Below are positions 55,962 through 64,000 of a stretch of 64,000 bases of DNA, in pieces. The DNA is taken from contig OY725494.1 in assembly GCA_963281255.1 (NCBI GenBank), positions 2,121,934-2,185,933 of the forward strand. The letters run 5' to 3'. How positions within the stretch are numbered: position 1 is the first letter of the stretch; every line of letters starts with the position of its first letter. The notes under the pieces were generated by a model. It had not been told where the DNA came from, ran no database searches, and worked only from the letters and a program-made list of their open reading frames with translations. Position numbers and translations under genes: made by a program. The DNA is from Aphrocallistes beatrix (lineage: Eukaryota > Porifera > Hexactinellida > Sceptrulophora > Aphrocallistidae).

Positions 55962-56330
55962 GGCGGATGTTTCGTCGCTGATATTTCTTTGAATGAAATT
56001 ATTGAATCCCCACTTTCATTCTCTCATTCATTCTACCAAATAATAAATGACAATCACCCACCCCCTCCTGAAATAAAAATACCACTCTCGCGTGCCATTT
56101 TATATTATTTCAAACTCAAAATGCTCACTTTCTCTTTGCTCTTATACTACATAATACTCTCCAAAATGCTCACTCTCCTATCAATTCTATTCAGCTTTAG
56201 AACAAATTCATGTTTCCTAACAGTTTGTAATTCCATTCTAAAATATCAGCGACGAAACATCCGGCGACGAAGCATCCAGGGGACGAAACATCCGGTGACG
56301 AAACATCCGGCGACGAAACTTCCGTTTACC
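55962..56330. repeat. Fold-back with 15-bp tandem repeat on one arm
   Basis: GGCGGATGTTTCGTCGCTGA at the left is inverted at 56243-56262. The right arm continues as about five copies of CGACGAAACATCCGG to 56325. The left side has a single copy. Confidence 0.75.
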
Positions 56331-56881
56331 CCTCTTGTGGTAGTAAGAAAATAAAATTGACTCTGAAAAGTTAACTCTGCTAATTATAGCTATGTATTTG
56401 TACTAACTGAAAATAATTGTTATTTTCTAGAAAAGTAGATACCTCAATTCTTTTCAAGGGCTTTAGTAGAGTTGGATATTCACCATACACTGCTTAGCCA
56501 GAGGTATTGGAACACCATATTACTTGCATCATAAATGATACAAGATGAGTCTCCTCTCCATTAAGGTCAATTCATTATAACCACGACAGCTACTGGAATA
56601 TCTGACACACTCGAATTACTCAGTTTTGAGGTTTTCTATAGGATAAGCGCGCTTCGCTTGCTTGCGCAGCGCGGTTAGTGGACCTTTTGTGTCCGCCGGA
56701 GGCCTAGGCTCACATTGATTAATTATAAGGCAGATAACATCTCTAAATACGTCTGTCTTACTGATAGAATCGATATTTACGCGAAAGATCACAAAATTTT
56801 TCAATTTTTCAATTTTTGATGCGTAATTATGAAGTCATAACAGAGTGATGACTTATCTTTTTTGATGAGAGTTGTATCATA

Positions 56882-57054
56882 CAGTGGAATTCGCTTATTA
56901 GCAACTCCCTTATTAGCAATATTGCTCTATTAGCAACCAATCTTCAGGTCCCAGGTGAAGATTTTGTGTTAATTCTGTTCCCTTATTAGCAACTTCGCGT
57001 ATTAGCAACCATTTTATGAGCAAAACTCGAGTTGCTAATAAGCGAATTCCACTG
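56882..57054. mobile_element. pogo-type MITE, 173 bp, TA duplication
   Basis: The ends CAGTGGAATTCGCTTATTAG and its exact complement are flanked by TA. TTATTAGCAA recurs five times inside. Confidence 0.93.
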
Positions 57055-57065
57055 TATTTGGTATA

Positions 57066-57253
57066 CAGTCGACTCCACTTAATAGGACCACTGTTTAATC
57101 GGGTCAGCCGCTTAATCGGGCCACTTTTGGCAGGACCGGAATAGCTCTCACACATAGAAGCTAATACAAAATATTTTCGGTTAATAGGGTCCTTCCCTTA
57201 ATCGGGGAAAAATGTCCTCTGACCGATGTGGCCCTATTAAGCGGAGTCGACTG
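57066..57253. mobile_element. pogo-type MITE, 188 bp, TA duplication
   Basis: The ends CAGTCGACTCCACTTAATAG and the complement ending in GAGTCGACTG are flanked by TA. TTAATCGGG recurs inside. It lies 11 bases from the previous MITE. Confidence 0.93.
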
Positions 57254-57619
57254 TATATTAATATACACATTCTATTAAAATTTCAGCCTTCTATCACCTA
57301 AAATGGCTGTGATATAGTCGAAAAAGGTGACAATGAGGTCATAATTCCATGATGAGCCGACATCACTCAAAAATATTGTTCTTTATTTAATTACCATAAA
57401 AGTTCATACCTTTTTTACGTTTCAAATGGCGAACAATCTTCTGGTTTTAGGCTTCGCATACCTAATTCAGCCTATAAAAGTACTAACCGCTTCTGTTATG
57501 CAATGTAAAGAACACATCGCGTGAACCATAATGTATCAAATCAACTCTGACTCAAAAATACGAGAATATGTAGGTTTACTTTCCTAAAATACCAGGTAGA
57601 AGTCACGTAAAATGCCGCC

Positions 57620-57667
57620 ATGACTCTGGGAAGTTTTTTAATTTTTACCTTCGTTCTGAACGCTGGA
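57620..57667 (+). CDS. Candidate first coding exon of a SMIM7-like small membrane protein
   Basis: ATG at 57620 sits in a perfect Kozak context (GCCGCCATG). It encodes 16 residues ending L-I-F-T-F-V-L-N-A-G directly before a GTATTT donor. The N-terminus of SMIM7, a conserved small membrane protein, has the same pattern (L/I-F-x3-L-x-N-A-G), as I recall. The frame stays open beyond the donor for 50 residues of hydrophobic but unfamiliar sequence. No second exon was found in the next several kilobases, so this may be coincidence. Confidence 0.2.
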
Positions 57668-58489
57668 GTATTTTTTTACTTATTCACTGAATTCCTTTGT
57701 GGATCTGCTTTCGATTTCTTCGATTTTTCCTGTGATATTGTAATTTTTAGATTCCTGTATTCAAATGTATGCTTCCGTTTAGTAAAAGGGCACTTGTATT
57801 TAAATATTTATTTTTGTTTGTAAATATTTATTCCAAATTTATCTTCGTTCTGAGCATATTTAAGTAAACTAATCACTCCATTGATATTTATGTATTAAAT
57901 GAATAGATTTACTTCTTTAAAGTAATCCAGGTTTATTGTGGTGAAAAAGGTCTTATTTTTGTAATTTTATGTCACCTTAATTAAGTGGCATCTTATTTGT
58001 TGATCCCAGTTAATTCTACTGCACTCGTCCTTTTCGCTCTTAGGTTCTTAATTATTATTAATTCAAAGTTTCGTTAACAGAACAATTTTCAAGCAATTTT
58101 CAATGCAGAAATAATTAATTCTCTATATGCCCTAAAGTCCATAGATAATGGCATTCTAATATACTCAAACCATGCACAAATTATTTTTTGGACCAAAGAT
58201 GAAATAGTAGATAGTATGTGATTTTCCAATATAAAGAAATGTTTCCCGTGTACGATAGGCCATAGAAATGCAATACTAACATATATGAACGATGTATCAG
58301 AGTACCATAATCCATCGTTAAAAGGGTTTTGTCATCATCATATTCCGCAATAAGCGATATTTAGAACAACTTTAGTAAATTTAATCCTAATTATACCAGT
58401 GTTGTCCAAAGAGCGAAAAGTATGCGCCCGCGCTCCCGGTTTAGAGCAGTGCTTCCGCCCCCGCTCCCGCACGCGTGTACTCCAATGAG
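57668..58489. other. No gene seen
   Basis: AT-rich with a GC-rich patch at 58420-58475. If 57620 starts a real gene this would be intron. Confidence 0.3.
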
Positions 58490-58685
58490 GCATCTGCTTG
58501 GGTGGTGCAGTGGTTTGGGCGTTTGAACACCAAGACTTAGGTCACGGGTTCTGTCCTCGCCTTAGTATTTCGCATTTTGTTCTCAATTACATTGCTTCGG
58601 TAATGTAATCTGAGCCTACACACTTGCAGAACCTTAGTGGGCTGAAAGCACTAACGATGTCATCTCGCTAAAGGTAAAGTTAGTT
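58490..58685 (+). mobile_element. tRNA-derived SINE
   Basis: TGGTGCAGTGGTTTGGGCG (A-box) is followed at the right distance by GGTCACGGGTTCTGTCC (B-box-like). A tRNA-unrelated body runs on to about 58685. It is probably a different family from the SINE at 5937-6216, since the heads differ. Confidence 0.65.
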
Positions 58686-59085
58686 GCTATCTTTCTTGCC
58701 TACTGATAGCCGAATTTTTCTCTGTAAACACGCAATCATATGCACACACACATGCTGCATACGCCTCAGTCAGCAACAATCGGTAGGTTTCGCACCTAAC
58801 CCAGATTGTGAACCCCCTGAGAACATATTAGCATGGATTCGAGGGGTATATAACTCTATAAACTTTACTTTATATGTATATTATTAATGTTAAGGGTGCG
58901 AATGAGTCTGGAGCTCGAGGGCGGGATCCCAAGTTTAATCACCATTAACCATATAGTAGTTACTATATGATACGGCCATAGGCACCAAGTGTGGGTACCT
59001 AGGGGGCGGCGGCGGCGGCCCCCCACAGGTTTGGAGCCTGTGGGCGGCCGTAGTGCCGGGCAGTGGAGCAGTAGAGGAAGCTGTG
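58686..59085. other. No gene; GC-rich stretch
   Basis: 58975-59065 contains GGCGGC repeats and CACAGG/CCTGTG, suggestive of a degraded hAT MITE. Ends are not resolved. Confidence 0.3.
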
Positions 59086-59093
59086 GTATGGTA

Positions 59094-59842
59094 TAGAGAT
59101 GCACCGGATAGGAAAAATTACCTATCCGGCCGGATAAGATATCCGGCCTCCAATTATCCGGTTATCCGGCCGGATACCGGATATTATTGGTTACCCACTG
59201 AGGACCACAATGTTTTAACTATGAATAATACATAGGTATTATAAAGTTCACAATTATTAGCTTCTACACATTGCAGTTGATAATAGGTTCACATTAACTT
59301 CACAATGAGTGAGATTTGGTCGTTTTTTGTTGTCAACAGCTCTGACAATTCAAGAGCTATATGTAAAGAGTGCTCGACGATTATTGTGAAGTAAAACTCC
59401 AAAAAACTATAGTACAACTCCGCTATGGAATCATTTGCAGTACTTTCACAAGCAACTTTATGGGATAATGCTTTGTCATATCCAAACTTAGTTGGGGTTG
59501 CGATTAAATATTTACGGCTCCACCTAGTTCAGTTTATAGTGAAATATTATTTAGTAGTGCTGGAATTGTATTTGAAGAAAAGCGTAACAAATTGTTACGA
59601 GAAAAGGGAGAATGTCTTCTCTTTATCCAGAAAAATTTAGGATTACGTATTAGATTTTCATTATTAGTCTCTCGATAAGTTTGTTATAGCGCAGTGTATA
59701 ATTTGAGTTTGTTACTGTAGTATTTCATCAATTCATGAATTTTGTCAATATATTAATATCCGGCCGGATACTTATTATTATCCGGCAAATCAACGAAAAT
59801 GGCCGGATACCGGAAATAAACCGGATATCCGGTGCATCTCTA
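59094..59842 (+). mobile_element. hAT deletion derivative with coding remnants, exact 8-bp duplication
   Basis: The ends TAGAGATGCACCGGATA and TATCCGGTGCATCTCTA are perfect inverses flanked by GTATGGTA on both sides. CCGGCCGGATA repeats lie subterminally. An ATG at 59305 opens a BED-finger start (S-E-I-W-S-F-F; A-I-C-K-E-C) that stops after ~29 codons. Further on, pieces of the hAT C-terminal dimerisation domain appear (Y-P-N-L-V-G-V-A-I-K-Y-L, then L-F-S-S-A-G and E-K-R-N-K-L-L). The whole catalytic middle is missing, so the element could move only with help. Confidence 0.9.
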
Positions 59843-59850
59843 GTATGGTA

Positions 59851-60424
59851 GGACTTCACACAAACTTATAGGTTACAACTAAACCCCAAAATTATGTTAA
59901 TTGTGTCTAGATATATATTCCCTATGACATTACACTAACAGCTACAAAAATACCCGTAGAGGCCCTCATTACACCCTCCTATTAATCCTACTCCCCGACT
60001 GTGTAAGACATGTTCTTACATTAGAAGATATGTAGAACATATTCTGGAATTGTTTCTAGGACATTTTCTGATATTTTCGTAGGTCATATTCCGCTTTCCC
60101 GGGTAGTAAATCAATCCTAAGCTCTATTCTGCACGATTGACGATTTTGTAGGTTTATCATGTGAAATTCAATCATCTACGACCGCATCCCTTGTCCAATA
60201 AGTTTCTGTGCAGCATTATGTAAAGTAGGATATAGTTATAACTATATGAATGGAAGTACTATTAGGATGAATCAATACTTGGGTAAGGGAGTGTACTAGA
60301 AGCAGGGGCCAGTCAGTCTGATTCAGGCTTTAATTTTATTCTTGAATCAGCGAAGGCATGCAGCAGCATAAACGACAGACCTGCATACCCTGTTTATGAA
60401 TTTGTATTTTCATGGAGTTAGCTA
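59851..60424. other. No gene seen
   Basis: AT-rich without recognisable features. Confidence 0.35.
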
Positions 60425-61041
60425 CTTAGGTCATTTCATTAGTACTGAGCCGTTATCTGTAGTCAGAAGTTAGTAGAATTATCCTATTTTCGATTTGTCC
60501 ATTGTATAGCTCAGATGATCAGCTTTCGATTTGCATACAGAATTACTGTGATAGGACAATTATTGTGGTTCCTACATCTGATTTAAGTACATCAGTTTAG
60601 GATACTGCCTTCAAACGTGATTTTTTAGTTCCCTAAGGATGTATGTATTTCATTTCTGAGCAAATTTCGATTAAAACCCACGTAAAGTTGCATAATTACT
60701 TTTTATCACAGGATATTGTACTGAACACCTCCCGTTTACTTCGTCACACATATGTTCTTAATTATTTGACCTTGTATAATGATCTTATTCCACGAATTCA
60801 AAAAAATATCATCAAATTCACTTTTAAGCAATTTCAATGGGGAGATTCCAATTTTTCAACAGTCACCTAAACCATGTATATAAATCGAACGTACCAATCA
60901 CCATAATTGTTCTATCACAACAATCCTATATGCAAATCGAAAGCTGATCCTCTGAGCAATACAATGGACAAATCGAAAATAGTATATTTTCACTAACTTC
61001 TGAATACAAATCACGGCTCAGCACTTATGAAATGACCTAAG
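60425..61041. mobile_element. mariner-type MITE with long (~145 bp) inverted ends
   Basis: CTTAGGTCATTTCATTAGTA at the left and the complement of ACTTATGAAATGACCTAAG at the right are flanked by TA. Inverse similarity continues inward for about 145 bases (GATCAGCTTTCGATTTGCAT on both). T-T-A-G-G-T starts are typical of mariner. The central open stretch at 60643-60870 shows no transposase motif. Confidence 0.85.
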
Positions 61042-61990
61042 TAATAAAAAGCATAGGTATCAATTGACCCACCTCAGGTCGAAACTTGCTGACCCGCATC
61101 AGGGGAAGTATACCCACACTCCCGCTGAAATCTGCATTTCCTCACAAATATATTGAATCTGATAATCATAAGCTGATAAAACTCCGCTCAAAGTATTTGT
61201 TATGCCTTGTCATATAAGTCATATATTTTTGTTAGTCTTGAATTTCTACAGACTTAGATATCTATTTAGCTTAATGCTTGCATTATCTGAATCGAACGAT
61301 TTTTCGAATATTCATTTAAAGCTGACTTTTGATGGGACTTCATTTATATAAGCACTCTCAACAGATTTTTTTATGAGGTAGATGTCTATTAGTCCATTTA
61401 ATAAAGGGTAAAATACACGTAGGGTCAAAGTTGAAAGATTACAAGAAAGCTGACTTTCGGAATAAAATGAGGTTGAAATTTACAGTTTCCAACCAAAAAC
61501 CCTACCAAGTAACTACCCTAAAAGGCATTTTTTCATTTTGTAGAGGAGACGAAGAGACGTCCTTGTTTACCTAGATATTTTTTGATATAACTAATAAGTA
61601 ATAACTTATTAGTTATGCTGCCACCAAGGATTCGAGGTTGAGAGTTTAGAAATAATTTGAATTCAAAATTATTATGCTACGCAGACATTTAGTTTTAAAA
61701 AAAAGCCTTCAGAGGGTTTTTGTTGGTAAACTAAAAGTAGGAGACTTTAAATTCTGATTATTGGTATGAACATAATTATCGGAAGTATCACAACAATCTT
61801 ATCTAGTTTCGAAAATATATTCCTTTCCGCGAATTTATTTCTGTATCACAAATAGTAAGAAATTTATTACTGAATAATTTATTCTAAAATCCAATATTGA
61901 TTACTTCGTCGGTCATTTTAAAAGTGGAGTGTCGACCAAATTTCATAACTAGACCCGTCCCCACGAGAAAATGTGTTTAGCGCCACCACT
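61042..61990. other. No gene seen
   Basis: AT-rich without recognisable features. Confidence 0.35.
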
Positions 61991-61993
61991 GGT

Positions 61994-62196
61994 GCAGTGT
62001 ATTAGAGAACTTTGTGTATACGCGTGCACACATCATTTCATTTATTTGTACGCATACTCACAGAAAATATTGTGTGTTCGAGTTAAACATATGGTAGGTT
62101 AACTCTAATATCCAGTTGTTATCTTATGCATACGCGTACACCCAAAATCTGTGAGTATACACAAATGAAATGCTGTGTGTATAATAGTACACTCCA
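61994..62196. repeat. Fold-back repeat
   Basis: Arms containing CATTTCATTTATTTGTACGC on the left and its diverged inverse on the right (CACAAATGAAATG), with TACGCGTGCACAC/GCATACGCGTACAC nearby. No duplication was resolved. Confidence 0.6.
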
Positions 62197-62398
62197 ACAA
62201 TAATACCTAACCATGGGTCGGAAGAGACCGGCTCCCAAATCATAAACTTGACTGTTCTAGTACAAAATGGGTTTAGTGTGGTGACATGTATTGGTCGTAC
62301 TCAAACTTAGGGGCTGAGGTTTTTTATTTATTTTATTATCTTAATTTAAAATAAAGGTTGCATTAATTTTGTCAGAAGAAAATCAAGAGCTATAATTA

Positions 62399-62562
62399 TA
62401 AAAAGGTGACAATGACGTCATAATTCCATGATGAGTCGACTTTCGTCTTTTTTCGTCTGAGCTCAGAACTTACTGGAGCCATAGCCAAAAAACTCCCACA
62501 TGCCAAAAATCAGCTTTCTGAGCCCGACAGTTTCTTCAATCAATTCGTTACATATATATATA
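62399..62562 (+). repeat. 3' fragment of the GC-headed repeat
   Basis: It runs from AAGGTGACAATGACGTCATA to TTCAATCAATTCGTTACATA, then into a TA run where the Tc1-type MITE begins. Confidence 0.8.
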
Positions 62563-62564
62563 TA

Positions 62565-63592
62565 CACTCCCCGGATAAAAATATTTGCACACTTCATTAT
62601 CTTTTGTGCATTTAATACTAAAATGGGTCTATTCATGAAGATTAAAACTCCGAAACGGTAAGTGATACAACTAATCGGGTTTCAAATTCGAAATCTTCGC
62701 ATTCGAATTAGTTATTGTAGGATATTTCTAATCAATTACTAATTCTCAATTATTTCAAATTATCAATCACTGCCACCTTGTCTACATATGTCCCTTTTTA
62801 TCACTACAAGCGCGCTTCGCTTGCTTGCGCTGCGCGGCTGGCGGACACTTCGTGTCCGCCGGAGGCTCCCTTCGGTCGCCTGGAGGTGACATTGGTTAAT
62901 TAAACGGGAGATATCATATCTAAATGTGTCCATCTTAGTTTTAAAATCGATATCACTCGAAAAATCACCAAATTTGTCAATTTTTAAAATTTGATGAGTA
63001 ATGATGACGTCATAACAAAGTGATGAGTCATCATTTTTGATAGTTGCATCATATGTGACGCATGTTAGTATACAGATTCTATTAAAATTTCAGCATTCTA
63101 TCTCCTATAATGGCTGAGTTATGCTCGAATAACTGTATTGCTTAACTTTTAAAAATGTGACAATGACGTCATAATTCCATGATGAGTCGACATTTTTGTC
63201 TGAGCTCAGAACTTACTGGAGCCATAGCCAAAAGACTCCCACATGCCAAAAATCAGCTTTCTGGGCCTGACAGTTTCTTCAATCAATTCGTTACAGATAT
63301 ATAGATAGATATACACATACACACATATATAGATTAATCGAGTTTTAATAGTAAGGATACATGATGGTGATGTACTACCCCTTGTGCCACAGGTTGATAA
63401 TTTTACTCATTGAGTTGAGCCATTTGTTAGAAATCTTCAACTATTGCTAATTCGAATGTGAAGATTTCGAATCTTAAATCAGACTCTTAATAGCTCTTAG
63501 AGTTTGAATACTTTTCCCTTCATGAAAAGATCAATTTAGTACTATTTGTATGGGGAAGAATATAGTGTACAAATACTTTTGTCCGGTTAGTG
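62565..63592. mobile_element. Tc1-type MITE hosting a GC-headed repeat
   Basis: The ends CACTCCCCGGATAAAAATAT and the complement ending in GTCCGGTTAGTG are flanked by TA, and match the ends of 20672-21161. A full GC-headed repeat sits inside. Confidence 0.8.
62806..63357 (+). mobile_element. GC-headed repeat, full copy
   Basis: It is nearly the same as 17281-17845 from ACAAGCGCGCTTCGC to TTTTAATAGTAAGGATA. It carries TGACGTCA twice and TGAGTCA once, and the same GC-rich hairpin head. Confidence 0.88.
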
Positions 63593-63594
63593 TA

Positions 63595-64000
63595 TATATA
63601 TCTGTAACAAATTGATTGAAGAAACTGTCGGGCTCATAAAGCTGATTTTTGGCATGTGGGAGTTTTTGGCTATGGCTCCACTACGTTCTGAGCTCAGACG
63701 AAAATGTCGACTCATCACGGAATTATGACGTCATTGTCACCTTTTTATAATCAGAAATTTCAGTTTTTCGACCATAACTCAGCCATTTTAAGTGATAGAA
63801 GGCTGAAATTTTAATAGAACATCTCAAAAATGGTGAAACTTTCATCAAAAATGAGACCCATCACTCTATTATGACGTCATCATTACGCATCAAAATTGAA
63901 AAATATGGTGATTTTTGAGCGTTATCCATTATAACTTTAAGACTTTCGTATTTAGAGATGTTATCTACATTATTATTATTCAATTTGAGGCCAGGCGCCC
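63595..64000 (-). mobile_element. GC-headed repeat, inverted copy running off the window
   Basis: It starts at TATATATCTGTAACAAATTG and proceeds through both TGACGTCA sites to GAGATGTTATCTACATTATT and CCAGGCGCCC at the window end. It is in inverse orientation to 62399-62562. Confidence 0.85.

Larger units (their letters stand above)
56645..57365 (+). mobile_element. GC-headed repeat copy hosting two pogo-type MITEs
   Basis: The head (GCGCGCTTCGCTTGCTTGCG) and body landmarks match 17281-17845. The body is split at about 56880 by two MITEs and resumes at 57256 with ACACATTCTATTAAAATTTC. Confidence 0.8.

Noticed and set aside
55956-56354. 132-codon open frame on the plus strand
   Set aside because: It lies across a fold-back element and its tandem repeat; the protein shows no conserved features.

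Overview
The window is AT-rich eukaryotic DNA, dense in nested transposable elements. Spliced genes with GT-AG introns, BED and pogo/Tigger, piggyBac, hAT, Tc1/mariner, PIF/Harbinger, Mutator-like, Ginger-like and RAG1/Transib-like sequences, and tRNA-derived SINEs, all point to an invertebrate animal. An arthropod is my guess, not something the sequence proves. I found no host gene I can defend. The only host candidates are a possible first exon of a small membrane protein near 57.6 kb and one or two orphan exon-like stretches.

Layout. 0-6 kb holds small MITEs (several hAT-type with exact 8-bp target duplications), a LINE 3' tail, and a pogo-type MITE carrying a reverse-transcriptase fragment. 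6-9.3 kb is a decayed piggyBac transposase on the minus strand, itself hit by two MITEs. 10.3-12.8 kb is bounded by two inverted copies of an unknown coding-like repeat. 13.4-20.6 kb is a stack: a mariner gene cut by a hAT element, the hAT gene cut off by a Mutator-like (Phantom/NOF-like) gene, and that gene interrupted by a GC-headed repeat and by a PIF/Harbinger MITE. 20.7-24.1 kb carries Tc1, pogo and hAT MITEs.

24,578-33,231 is the centrepiece: an apparently complete 8.65-kb Ginger1-like DNA transposon. It has ~96-bp inverted termini of the TG...CA type, a 4-bp GGCC target duplication, and a ten-exon gene that reads through to an 812-residue protein (H2C2 zinc finger, DD35E integrase, GPY/F domain, C-terminal OTU protease). 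About 84 tandem copies of a 48-bp unit lie next to its right end. Each unit contains a 17-bp motif identical to one repeated in the element's own termini.

33.3-35.3 kb is a RAG1/Transib-like transposase fossil. 36-40 kb is repeats, including duplicated blocks with long (AAT)n runs. 40,960-44,205 is a Tigger/pogo element with an uninterrupted 514-residue transposase and two nested MITEs. 44-52 kb is MITEs and minisatellites. 52,276-53,580 is a DD37D mariner-type element with two frameshifts, sitting in an older repeat. 54-64 kb is more MITEs, a tRNA-derived SINE, a hAT deletion derivative, and several copies of the GC-headed repeat family, which carries CRE-like and AP-1-like sites.

There is no operon logic here. 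The genes are independent selfish elements, and what they share is nesting order, shared termini between autonomous and non-autonomous copies, and repeated amplification of subterminal motifs. Family names are from motif recognition by eye; no database search was possible.
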